Source: CATQGW01 sp965262235 (GTDB lineage Bacteria > Chloroflexota > Dehalococcoidia > Bin125). Taken from it: a stretch of 64,000 nt of DNA. The notes under the pieces were generated by a model that saw only the letters and a list, made by a program, of their open reading frames with translations, was not told the origin of the DNA and made no database searches. Location: the NCBI GenBank assembly GCA_965262235.1, contig OZ253504.1:992001-1056000 (forward strand). Direction: 5' to 3'. The position numbers and the translations under genes are program-made. Below, piece by piece: positions 50,869 to 58,647 of the stretch. Position 1 is the first letter of the stretch; each line of letters starts with the position of its first letter.

Positions 50869-51612
50869 ATGGCCGGTCGACTCGATGGCAAAGTGGCCCT
50901 GATCACGGGCGCCGCGCGCGGTCAGGGCGCGGCCGAGGCCGAACTGTTCGCCGCGGAAGGGGCGCGGGTGATCCTCGCCGACGTGCTCGACGAAGATGGG
51001 GCACGCACCGCAGCCGGGATTGGCGACGCGGCGGCGTATCGGCATCTGGATGTCACTGACGAGGACGCCTGGAACGCGCTGGTGGCCGAGATCGTCGAAG
51101 ACCACGGCCGGCTCGATGTGCTGGTCAACAACGCGGGAATCTATCGCAACGGTCCGATCACCGAGATGGACCAGGCGACGTACCGGCTGGTGATCGAGAT
51201 CAACCAGATCGGGGTCTGGCTGGGGATGAAGGCGGTGGGTCCGCAGATGATTGCTCAGCAATCGGGCTCGGTGATCAACATCTCGTCGACCGCCGGCTTC
51301 CGCGGCGGCGCCGGCTCGATCGCGTACACGGCGAGCAAGTTCGCGGTGCGCGGCATGACCAAGGTCGCCGCGCGTGAGTGGGGCGAGCACGGGATTCGGG
51401 TCAACTCGATTCACCCCGGCCCGATCGATACGGCGATGCTGCACCAGGTACCGGGCTTCGAGGCGGACACCGAGCGCTTCCTGCGTCGCATCCCGCTGGC
51501 GCGAGCCGCCGACGCGTCCGAGGTGGCCTACCTCGCCCTCTTCCTGGCGTCGGACGAGTCCTCATTCAGCACCGGCGCCGAGTTCGTCGTGGACGGGGGC
51601 TCACTGGCCTAG
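50869..51612 (+). CDS. Short-chain dehydrogenase/reductase (classical SDR), 247 aa
   Basis: VALITGAARGQGAAEAELF at the start (GAARGQG variant of the cofactor loop), NNAGIYRN, NISSTAGFRGG, catalytic YTASKFAVRGMTKV and the end SFSTGAEFVVDGGSLA. The last 16 codons recur as an isolated fragment at 53213-53263. It resembles 3-alpha/20-beta-hydroxysteroid-type SDRs in length and motifs, but the substrate is unknown. It is convergent with vapC. Confidence 0.93.
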   Translation: MAGRLDGKVALITGAARGQGAAEAELFAAEGARVILADVLDEDGARTAAGIGDAAAYRHLDVTDEDAWNALVAEIVEDHGRLDVLVNNAGIYRNGPITEMDQATYRLVIEINQIGVWLGMKAVGPQMIAQQSGSVINISSTAGFRGGAGSIAYTASKFAVRGMTKVAAREWGEHGIRVNSIHPGPIDTAMLHQVPGFEADTERFLRRIPLARAADASEVAYLALFLASDESSFSTGAEFVVDGGSLA

Positions 51613-51635
51613 CTGCCTACGGGCGCCTGGCTTCG

Positions 51636-52022
51636 TCACGCGGACTCGATGTCGGTGAGCGCGAAGTCCGCTCCTTTGAACAGGAGCGGCTCGCCCGTCG
51701 TGTCCGCCAGGGCGTACACGAAGCAGTCGCCGAAGTTGAGCCCCGCTGGATGATTGCCCTTGCCAAATCGCCGCCAGGCCCGCCGCGCGGCCTGCGCATG
51801 TTCGGCGGTGACCGGCACAAGCTCGATCAGCGCCCGTTCGACGAACAGGTCAAGTTCCTGTCCCGCAGTGGCGCCACCGCGGCTTTCGAGGACGATGGCG
51901 GCCTCAAGAAAGCTCGCGACCGACATGCGGCAGCGCGACGCCTCCGCGATCAGCCTCGAATAACGGTCGGCGTCCGGCTCCCCAAACAGGACCGCCAGCA
52001 CCGCTGAGGTGTCGACGATCAT
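51636..52022 (-). CDS. vapC: VapC-type PIN-domain ribonuclease toxin
   Basis: 128 aa. Begins MIVDTSAVLAVLFGE with the first acidic residue Asp4; SFLEAAIVLESRG carries the conserved Glu; LNFGDCFVYALA has the third acid; KGADFALTDIESA is the end motif. This is the common VapC of the Rv0301/VapC30 sort. It cleaves RNA when not bound by VapB. vapB ends 7 nt before its start. Confidence 0.92.
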   Translation of the reverse strand: MIVDTSAVLAVLFGEPDADRYSRLIAEASRCRMSVASFLEAAIVLESRGGATAGQELDLFVERALIELVPVTAEHAQAARRAWRRFGKGNHPAGLNFGDCFVYALADTTGEPLLFKGADFALTDIESA

Positions 52023-52028
52023 TGACGA

Positions 52029-52286
52029 TCACCTCGGCAGGCCGCGCTCGTCATACAGCAGGTCACCGTGTTCTGCGGCCGCGGGTCCATCGCGCAGCCG
52101 GCGAGCGCAGCGCTGGCCGATTGCGTGCAACTCCCGGGCACGCGCTTCGACGCTGCGCCCGCGTCGCTCGCGCTCCAGGCGTTGCTTAAGCGCCACCATG
52201 ATCGCGCCGGTCATGCTCTCGCCCGTCAGCTGCGCCAACTCCCGGGCCAGCTGACAAGTCTCTTCGTTCTTGATGTTGAGGCTCAC
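52029..52286 (-). CDS. vapB: VapB-type antitoxin (PSK family)
   Basis: 85 aa from the GTG at 52286 (VSLNIKNEETCQLARELAQL), the standard beginning of this VapB family; an in-frame upstream start at 52322 would sit almost on the predicted transcription start, since a TATGGT -10-like box lies at 52325-52330. GESMTGAIMVALKQRLERER follows. The C-terminal HGDLLYDERGLPR is the toxin-wrapping tail. It neutralises VapC and represses the operon. Confidence 0.9.
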   Translation of the reverse strand: MSLNIKNEETCQLARELAQLTGESMTGAIMVALKQRLERERRGRSVEARARELHAIGQRCARRLRDGPAAAEHGDLLYDERGLPR

Positions 52287-52332
52287 CGAACTGCCTTCAG
52301 GGTAGAAGCGCCACGCACACATCTACCATAGC

Positions 52333-53223
52333 TCAGCGCGCGGAGGGAAAGTTGAGATATTCGGCGGCGTCTTCCCACTTGAGCGGATGGCGGCCGACGC
52401 GCTCGCAGAGCTCGACGACCTCGGCGATCAGCTCCACGTTGGTGGGGGAGCGGTCGCCGCCGAACATTTCGAGGCCGACGTGGATGTGGCCGACGCGCTC
52501 GAGGGCCAGTTCGGCGATGCCGCACTGGACGACATCGCCGCCCACGGCGGAAACGCCCCAGGGGATCTCGCAGCCCTCCATCATCTCGAGGTAGGCGTCG
52601 AGCGCCTTCTCGGTGGGTGGGAGGCCGAAGGGCATGCCGCGGCCGCTGGGGCCGCCGATGCCGGGGTATCCGAGGTCGCCGCCGAAGTAGAACTTCAGCC
52701 AGGCGCCCTGCGGCAGGCGCCCGGCCTCGTACCAGGCCAGCACGGTGCGCAGGAACGACGGATCGAAGATCGCGAAGGTCGGCGCGAGCCCGTACTCCTC
52801 GCAGATCTCCATCTGGTACGCGGTGTAGCCGAACGGATTCGCATAGACGCTGTCGGAAGGCACTGGCAGGCCGTCGCCGCGTGCCCCGACGTTGACCGAG
52901 CCGGCGTCGATCGGCCCGACCTGAAGCAGGCCAGCCTCGGCGAGCACGGGCACGTGGCCGAAGCGGTCGTGGTAGGTCTCGCCGCCGCCGAGCGTGGGGT
53001 AGACGATCGCGCCGGGACGCGCCTCGAGCTCCGGCGTCCAGGCCGAGACGTAGAAGTCGTAGCCGTTATGCCCGGTCGCGCCGTCGCCGTGGTGGTTGTG
53101 GACCATCGAGGCGCCGGCGTCCAACACCGCGTGGATTTCGTCGCGCACTTCAGCCACCGAGCGCGGCACGTGCGGGTTCCACTGCTTGGTCGCCGCGCCG
53201 TTGAGCACGGCCTCATTCAGCAC
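52333..53223 (-). CDS. BKACE family (3-keto-5-aminohexanoate cleavage enzyme, DUF849)
   Basis: 296 aa from a GTG at 53223. Family marks: EAVLNGAATKQWNPHVPRSV, metal site SMVHNHHGDG, VGARGDGLPVPSDSVYANPF, SAVGGDVVQCGIAELALERV and HIHVGLEMFGGDRSPTN. It cleaves beta-keto acids with acetyl-CoA, giving acetoacetate and a CoA ester. Unusual: the N-terminus is several residues shorter than usual and the start codon lies inside the antisense remnant of an SDR gene; no ribosome binding site is visible. The true 5' end may have been altered by recombination. Confidence 0.9.
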   Translation of the reverse strand: MLNEAVLNGAATKQWNPHVPRSVAEVRDEIHAVLDAGASMVHNHHGDGATGHNGYDFYVSAWTPELEARPGAIVYPTLGGGETYHDRFGHVPVLAEAGLLQVGPIDAGSVNVGARGDGLPVPSDSVYANPFGYTAYQMEICEEYGLAPTFAIFDPSFLRTVLAWYEAGRLPQGAWLKFYFGGDLGYPGIGGPSGRGMPFGLPPTEKALDAYLEMMEGCEIPWGVSAVGGDVVQCGIAELALERVGHIHVGLEMFGGDRSPTNVELIAEVVELCERVGRHPLKWEDAAEYLNFPSAR

Positions 53224-53263
53224 CGGCGCAGAGTTCGTCGTGGACGGGGGGAGTTTGGCGTAG
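53213..53263 (+). pseudogene. 3'-terminal remnant of an SDR gene
   Basis: 16 codons plus TAG encode SFSTGAEFVVDGGSLA, identical to the C-terminus of the SDR at 50869-51612. Bases 53213-53251 match that gene almost exactly (one difference), while the final SLA codons differ synonymously (AGT TTG GCG against TCA CTG GCC). The frame upstream is unrelated, so only the tail remains. It overlaps the BKACE start on the other strand. Confidence 0.75.
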
Positions 53264-53357
53264 GCGGGCGGCGCAGCGGTGGCGGCTTCGCGCGGATCGG
53301 GCCTGAGGCGCGGGCGACCAACCGGCGGGCGGCTGGCGTTGACGCCGCTGGTGTTGC

Positions 53358-54767
53358 TCAGGAGCCGTGAGGGGGTTCGAGCGTGCTGTCCCAGACGATG
53401 CGGCGCTGACCGCGGGGAGTCTTGGGCAGCAGTCGGAAGCCGATGACTGCGAGCGGGCCGGCGATGGCGAAGGCGGCGAGGATGCCGATTTTGCTGTGGC
53501 GGAGCATCTCGGGGTCAGCGTAGGCGAGGTCGGCGACGAAGAGGGCGATGGTGAAGCCGATTCCGGCCACGAGTCCGATCGCTGCGATGCCGGGCCAGGT
53601 CACCCCGGCTGGCCTGTTGGCGCCGAGGGCGACGGCGATCCAGGTGGCGCCGAGGAGCCCGAGTGGCTTGCCGACGACGAGCCCGATGATGACGCCCCAG
53701 GTGATGCTGCTGGCGAAGGCTTCGCCGACGCTGGCGGGATCGAAGCGGACGCCCGCGTTGGCGAGGGCGAAGGCGGGAATCACGGCGAAGGCGACCCAGG
53801 GATGCAGGTGGTGCTCGAGGCGGTCGACGTGGGGGACGGCGTTGTTGCTGAGGTCGCTGAGGCCGAGCAGGGCATCGACGACTTGGTCGTGGCCGATCTG
53901 GCTCTGGGGCGAGCGGTCGCCGGTGCTGAAGCGGTCGAGCAGGCGACGGGCGCTGCGGACGAAGCCGTCGAGGCGTACGGGTGGGCGCCAAGGTGTGAGG
54001 AAGCCGAGCAGAGCTCCGAGGGTGGTGGGGTGGACGCCGGAGTCGAGGATGGCGCCCCAGGCGACGATGCCGACGGAGACGAAGGCGATCATGTTGCGCA
54101 CACCGAGGCGGTAGAGGATCGGCATCAGGGCGACGAGGGCGCAGGTAAGGAGGAGGGGGACGAGCTGGATGTCGCCGGAGTAGAAGACGGCGATGACGAA
54201 GACGGTACCGATGTCGTCGACGATCACGAACGTGAGCAGCATGGCGCGCAGGCCCACTGGGACGCGGGAGGCGAAGAGGGTGGCGATACCGAGTGCGAAG
54301 GCGACGTCGGTGGCCATCGGGATGGGCCAACCGGTTCGAGCGTCGGCGCCCTGGGCGATGAGTAGGAAGAGGCCGAGCGGGAGCAGCATGCCGCCGATGG
54401 CGCCGGCCACGGGTGCAGCGACGACGCGCGGGTCGGAGAGTTCGCCGATGGTGATTTCGCGTTTGATTTCAAGTCCGATGAGGAAGAAGAAGAGCACCAT
54501 GGCGCCTTCGTTGATCCAGAAGTGGAGGGTGCCGTGAACGGACCAGAAGGGGAGCTCGACGCCGAAGGTGGCGCCGAGCAGTCGTTCGTATTCGTGGTGC
54601 CAGGGCGAGTTGGCCCATATCAGGGCGGCAGCGGCGGCGGCCATCAGGAGGAGGGAGCTGGCGCTTTCGGTCTGGACGAACTCCTGGACGGGGCGAACGA
54701 GGAAGACCAGGCGTTGTCGGGCAAGAGTCGCGCGAGGATCGAGCCAGTGGACGGCGTGGCGGAGCAT
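53358..54767 (-). CDS. nhaA: Na+/H+ antiporter NhaA
   Basis: 469 aa from the ATG at 54767 (MLRHAVHWLDPRATLARQ); the open frame upstream is Arg/Pro-rich shadow. NhaA features: QTESASSLLLMAAAAAALIW, MVLFFFLIGLEIKREI, PIPMATDVAFALGI, the ion-binding aspartate pair in VIVDDIGTVFVIA, and GFTIALFVADLAY near the end. ~12 helices; exchanges Na+ for H+ at the inner membrane. A ~45-residue cytoplasmic loop (PPVRLDGFVRSARRLLDRFS..) splits the protein as in long NhaA forms. Confidence 0.94.
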   Translation of the reverse strand: MLRHAVHWLDPRATLARQRLVFLVRPVQEFVQTESASSLLLMAAAAAALIWANSPWHHEYERLLGATFGVELPFWSVHGTLHFWINEGAMVLFFFLIGLEIKREITIGELSDPRVVAAPVAGAIGGMLLPLGLFLLIAQGADARTGWPIPMATDVAFALGIATLFASRVPVGLRAMLLTFVIVDDIGTVFVIAVFYSGDIQLVPLLLTCALVALMPILYRLGVRNMIAFVSVGIVAWGAILDSGVHPTTLGALLGFLTPWRPPVRLDGFVRSARRLLDRFSTGDRSPQSQIGHDQVVDALLGLSDLSNNAVPHVDRLEHHLHPWVAFAVIPAFALANAGVRFDPASVGEAFASSITWGVIIGLVVGKPLGLLGATWIAVALGANRPAGVTWPGIAAIGLVAGIGFTIALFVADLAYADPEMLRHSKIGILAAFAIAGPLAVIGFRLLPKTPRGQRRIVWDSTLEPPHGS

Positions 54768-55034
54768 CGATCCACGGTACGGCGTGGGTCGTCGCCGTAT
54801 CGCGCGTTGCGTATCGATGGCAGCTGTGCGTGAGGTGCGAGGCGACAGGCATCGAGCGGCCGGCGACCGCCGGTACTGGTTGGGCGATAGGCCGGACGGT
54901 GTCCTTCGGCGGTGTCGGGCGGGCAGTGAGCGGCGGGGCGCACGTGGCTGGTGGGGTGGTAAGTGGCGGAGCGACAGCTCCCCCGGGGGGGAGCCATAGG
55001 GACGCGCTGTCATACCCAGCCGCTGCGCGGGGCG
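54768..55034. other. Intergenic region upstream of nhaA
   Basis: 267 nt without a supported gene. Contains a tight palindrome GCTCCCCC..GGGGGAGC near 54977-54994 that may terminate the HAD operon, whose last gene ends at 55035. Confidence 0.4.
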
Positions 55035-55751
55035 CTAGGCGAGCAGCTGGGTGGCGAGGTCGGGGAAGTCGGTGGCGTTGACGGTGAACGAGGGGTCGGG
55101 GGTCATGTCGGTCTCCCGACCGTCGCCGGACTCGGTGGCGATCGGGACGTATGCGGTGGCCATGCCGGCACGCTGGGAGGCCTTGAGGTCGCCCTTGTGG
55201 GCGGCGCACATCATCACCTGATCGGGGCGCAGCCCCAGCATCCGGGCGCCAGCCTCGTAGGCCTCACGGTCGGGCTTGTAGTGGCTGAGGAACTCGCAGG
55301 AGAGAATGCCGTCCCAGGAGATGCCGTTGTGCTTCGAGCAGTCGACGGCGATCGCCCACGACATCACGGTCAGCACGCTGACGGTGTAGCGGCTGCGCAG
55401 CGCCGCGAGCGCGTCGGCGGAGCCAGGCCAGGCGTTGAGGCGGTGCCAGACCTGGTTCAGCTCGTCGCGCTGCTCGAAGTTGAGCTGCAGCTGCGGGTGG
55501 GATTCCAACACCTCGTCGAGCACCCGACGATGCAGCTGGTCGGCGTTCAGCCAGGGCAGGACGCCGCGGCGGACGAGCGCGAGCCGCTGGAACATCGTGA
55601 AGCGCCACTGGTTGGTGAAGGCCGGCGCGTCAAGCTCGACGCCCTGGGCCTCGGCGAACCCGGCGACTTCGTCGCGGATCGTGTGGTGCCAGTCGAAGAC
55701 GGTGCCGCCGATGTCCCAGGCGAGGGCTTTGATGTTGGAGAGGTCGGTCAT
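55035..55751 (-). CDS. HAD-superfamily hydrolase (haloacid dehalogenase type II-like)
   Basis: 238 aa. Motif I ALAWDIGGTVFDW with nucleophile Asp13 (the usual second residue pair is GGT and not YGT); motif II Ser/Thr in SVLTVMSW; Lys in SHYKPDREAYEAGARMLGL; motif III acids in CAAHKGDLKASQRAGM. Length and the KPDxxAY segment fit 2-haloacid dehalogenases, but phosphatase activity is also possible. It is last in an operon with the LLM enzyme (4-nt overlap) and the D-aminoacylase-like gene. Confidence 0.9.
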   Translation of the reverse strand: MTDLSNIKALAWDIGGTVFDWHHTIRDEVAGFAEAQGVELDAPAFTNQWRFTMFQRLALVRRGVLPWLNADQLHRRVLDEVLESHPQLQLNFEQRDELNQVWHRLNAWPGSADALAALRSRYTVSVLTVMSWAIAVDCSKHNGISWDGILSCEFLSHYKPDREAYEAGARMLGLRPDQVMMCAAHKGDLKASQRAGMATAYVPIATESGDGRETDMTPDPSFTVNATDFPDLATQLLA

Positions 55752-56830
55752 GTGGGGCTCCGTTCGGATGTGTCGGCGAGCGCAGCGCGGACGCGCGGCA
55801 GGAGCTCGCGGGCGACGCGCTCGGTGTAGGCATTGTGGCCGAGATCGGGGCTTGGCGGGTTGGGAATCGGATGCAACACGACATGCTCGAACTCGATCCC
55901 GGCGGCGGCGCTGCGGCGCAGGATGCCGAGCAGCTGCTCGGCGACGGCGTCAATGTCGCCACGGAGGGCGAAGGCGTCGGCGTGCTCCGCGCTGAGGAAG
56001 TCGACCGCTCGGCCGGCCTTGAGCAGGTCGGGGTCATGGTGGAAGTCGGGCCAGACGCCGTGCTGCTCCTTGAGCGCTTCGGGATCGGGACCGTCCCAGC
56101 GGAGGCCGGGCGGGTCGAAGAGCATCGGCGAGTATTCGTAGTAGCCGGCGGCCATCGCCCGCGCCATCGTCAGCGCGTCGTCCCGATCATCGACGAGGAC
56201 GGTGTGGAAGATGATGCCGAGCCGCACGCCTGCCGGATCGCGGCCGGCGCTCGCAGCGCCGCGGCGGATGCGCGCGACCGAGTCTTCGATCAGCGCCGGA
56301 TGCGTGCCGACGCGGATGAAGACGCCATCGGCGACGCGGCCGCCCATCTCCAACGTGCGCGGGCCGCCGGCGGTAAGCCAGATCGGGACGGGACGGTGGA
56401 ACGGCAGTTGGGCGGGACGCTCGGCGCCGACCTCGACCTGTTCACCGTCGAGCAGGCGGCGCATGAGCACGATGCCCGACTCCATCTCGGCGACTTTGGC
56501 GGGGCGCAGACCGATCAGGCGGACCGCGGTGTCGCCCGCGCCCCAGCCGAGCTCGACGCGGCCCGGGGCCAGCTCATCGATGGTGGCGATCGATGAGGCC
56601 GTGACCGAGGGGTGGCGCGTGACCGGGTTGGTCAGCAGGACGCCGAGGCCGATGCTCGAGGTCTGTTGGGCGGCGGCCGCGAGCAGGACGTAGGTATCGC
56701 GGCGCCGCAACTGCGAATCAGGCAGCCAGGCGACATCCCAGCCCAGCGCCTCAATCCGCACGACATCGGCCGCGAACGCAGCAACCGAGCCAGCATCCTG
56801 ACGGTTCAGGCCGAACTTCGGAACCCTCAC
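55748..56830 (-). CDS. LLM-class flavin/F420-dependent oxidoreductase
   Basis: 360 aa. VRIEALGWDVAWLPDSQLRR near residue 25-45, IGLGVLLTNPVTRHPSVTAS, the GRVELGWGAGDTAVR loop, PIWLTAGGPRTLEMGGRVAD. It resembles the methylenetetrahydromethanopterin-reductase-like branch (Mer/phthiodiolone type) of the luciferase family, which usually uses F420. It is the middle gene of the aminoacylase-LLM-HAD operon. A different branch from the LLM gene at 4197. Confidence 0.91.
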   Translation of the reverse strand: MRVPKFGLNRQDAGSVAAFAADVVRIEALGWDVAWLPDSQLRRRDTYVLLAAAAQQTSSIGLGVLLTNPVTRHPSVTASSIATIDELAPGRVELGWGAGDTAVRLIGLRPAKVAEMESGIVLMRRLLDGEQVEVGAERPAQLPFHRPVPIWLTAGGPRTLEMGGRVADGVFIRVGTHPALIEDSVARIRRGAASAGRDPAGVRLGIIFHTVLVDDRDDALTMARAMAAGYYEYSPMLFDPPGLRWDGPDPEALKEQHGVWPDFHHDPDLLKAGRAVDFLSAEHADAFALRGDIDAVAEQLLGILRRSAAAGIEFEHVVLHPIPNPPSPDLGHNAYTERVARELLPRVRAALADTSERSPT

Positions 56831-56863
56831 GAGCGCGTCGGCGACTGAGCGAGTTGGTCGTCG

Positions 56864-58573
56864 CTAGACGGAGTGCAGCACCTCACCGGTGGTGACGCCG
56901 GTCGGCTCGCCGTCGCGCATGGTGATGCCGCCGTTGACGATCGAGTAGTGGTAGCCGGTCGCCTTCTGGACCAGACGCCGCTGGTTGGCCGGCAAGTCGT
57001 AGACGACCTCGGGCCGCTTGGGGGTGACGGTCTCGGGGTCGAAAATGATCAGGTCGGCCTTGTAGCCGCGGCGGATCAGGCCGCGCTCGGGCAGCTCCCA
57101 GGCGGAAGCCATGTCCCAGGTCAGCAGCTTGACGCCCTGCTCGAGGCTGAGTTCGCCGGCGTTGCGGACCCAGTGTGTGAGCACGTGGGTCTGCAGCGAG
57201 CAATCCATGATCTGCGAGACGTGGGCGCCGCCGTCGCTGAAGGTGACCAACGAGCGGGGCTCGCGGATGATCTCCAGCACGGTGTCCTGGTGCTCGTTGG
57301 CCAGCGGGACCTGGTAGATGGTCTCGAGGTCCTGCTCGATGCCGACCTGGAGCATCGTCTCGACCGGGTCTTCCTCGCGCTCGCGGGCGAGCTCGCCGAT
57401 CGAGCGATTGGGCGTGCCATCGACGTGGTCGAGGATGAAGACCCAGTCCCAGTCGGCGGGCTTGCGGGCCTGAGCGGGCATGACCTTGGTGAAGTCTTCG
57501 TCTTCGTAGTTGGCGATGTGGACGAGCTTGCTGCGAATCTCGGGGTCGCGGAACGCGGCGATCTGCTCGTCGAAGGGACGCTTGCGCAGGTCACGCCACA
57601 TCGAGAGTCGATCGAAGGGCATCTCGGTGCGGTAGGACCAGTTGGTCGCGAGCTGTCGGGAGTGGGCCTGGCCGAACATGCGGCCGCCGCGGGTCGCCGC
57701 GTCGGCGGCGTTCTCGAACCAGCGCTTCCAACCATCGGGCGCGGCGCGGCGACTCGAGAGGGCGGGGAAGAAGATCGGCCGGCCGGAGTCGACGGCGAGG
57801 TCGCGCAGGCGGTTCTCGTAGTGGTCAGGGTCGTTGGGGTCCTGGCCCATGGTCGGCTCGCCGCTGATCTCGACCGCGCCGCGGTTGATCTTGCCGAGCT
57901 CCATGACCAACTCGCAAACCTCGTTCCAGTCGGCGAGGCGGCTGGGCACGGGGTCGCCGTCGGACGTCTTGTGGGCGGGTGAGCGGGTCGTGGAGAAGCC
58001 CATCGCGCCGGCCTGCACGGCCTCGCTGAGGACCTGCTTCATTTGTGCGCGGTCGTCCTCGCTGGAAGCCTCGGTGAAGGCGCGCTCGCGCATCACGAAC
58101 GTGCGCAGGGCGCTGTGGCCGACGTAGCCTCCGTAGTTGAGCCCCTTGGGCGTCTGTTCGAGGAAGTCGAGGTATTCGGGGAACGACTCCCAGGTCCAGG
58201 CCACGCCGGCGCGCTGGGCGGCGGCGGGGATGTCCTCGACGGCCTCGAGCGTGCGCATCAGGATGTCCTGATCGGCGGGGTGGCAGGGCGCGAGGGTGAA
58301 CCCGCAATTGCCCATGATCACGGAGGTCACTCCGTGATAGGAGGATGAGGTGCCGTAGGGGTCCCAGGAGATCTGGGCGTCGAAGTGCGTGTGGCCGTCG
58401 ATGAAACCGGGCGAGACGACCAGGCCGTGGGCGTCGATCTCCTCGCGGCCGCGGTCGGAGATGCGGCCGATTGAGGCGATTCGGCCGTTCTGAATCGCGA
58501 TGTCGCCCTGGAAGCGGGGCGAACCGGAGCCGTCCACGATCGTCCCGCCGCGGATCACAATGTCGTACGTCAT
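56864..58573 (-). CDS. N-acyl-D-amino-acid deacylase family amidohydrolase
   Basis: 569 aa. DIVIRGGTIVDGSGSPRFQG start; metal HxH in SPGFIDGHTHFDAQISWDP; GVTSVIMGNCGFTLAPC (the D-aminoacylase signature); VEISGEPTMGQ; the late SLVTFSDGGAHVSQIMD aspartate; C-terminal GYKADLIIFDPET. It hydrolyses N-acyl-D-amino acids or related cyclic amides. It heads an operon; the LLM gene starts 33 nt downstream of its stop. A TACCAT box lies 40 nt upstream of the ATG at 58573. Confidence 0.93.
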   Translation of the reverse strand: MTYDIVIRGGTIVDGSGSPRFQGDIAIQNGRIASIGRISDRGREEIDAHGLVVSPGFIDGHTHFDAQISWDPYGTSSSYHGVTSVIMGNCGFTLAPCHPADQDILMRTLEAVEDIPAAAQRAGVAWTWESFPEYLDFLEQTPKGLNYGGYVGHSALRTFVMRERAFTEASSEDDRAQMKQVLSEAVQAGAMGFSTTRSPAHKTSDGDPVPSRLADWNEVCELVMELGKINRGAVEISGEPTMGQDPNDPDHYENRLRDLAVDSGRPIFFPALSSRRAAPDGWKRWFENAADAATRGGRMFGQAHSRQLATNWSYRTEMPFDRLSMWRDLRKRPFDEQIAAFRDPEIRSKLVHIANYEDEDFTKVMPAQARKPADWDWVFILDHVDGTPNRSIGELAREREEDPVETMLQVGIEQDLETIYQVPLANEHQDTVLEIIREPRSLVTFSDGGAHVSQIMDCSLQTHVLTHWVRNAGELSLEQGVKLLTWDMASAWELPERGLIRRGYKADLIIFDPETVTPKRPEVVYDLPANQRRLVQKATGYHYSIVNGGITMRDGEPTGVTTGEVLHSV

Positions 58574-58612
58574 TCGGAGCTCACTTCAGTCTGGACTCGA
58601 GTGGTCGCCGCC

Positions 58613-58618
58613 ATGGTA
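58613..58618 (-). promoter_or_regulatory. -10-like TACCAT box of the deacylase operon
   Basis: Minus-strand CCTACCATGG, 40 nt before the ATG at 58573, in the gap after the ATPase gene. Confidence 0.35.
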
Positions 58619-58647
58619 GGCGAACGGGCGAGGCCTGGGTGCAGGGC

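Noticed and set aside
53367..54365. Plus-strand ORF rich in Glu, Gly, Asp and Val antisense to nhaA
   Set aside because: The acidic low-complexity pattern is the reverse of NhaA codons; no conserved features.
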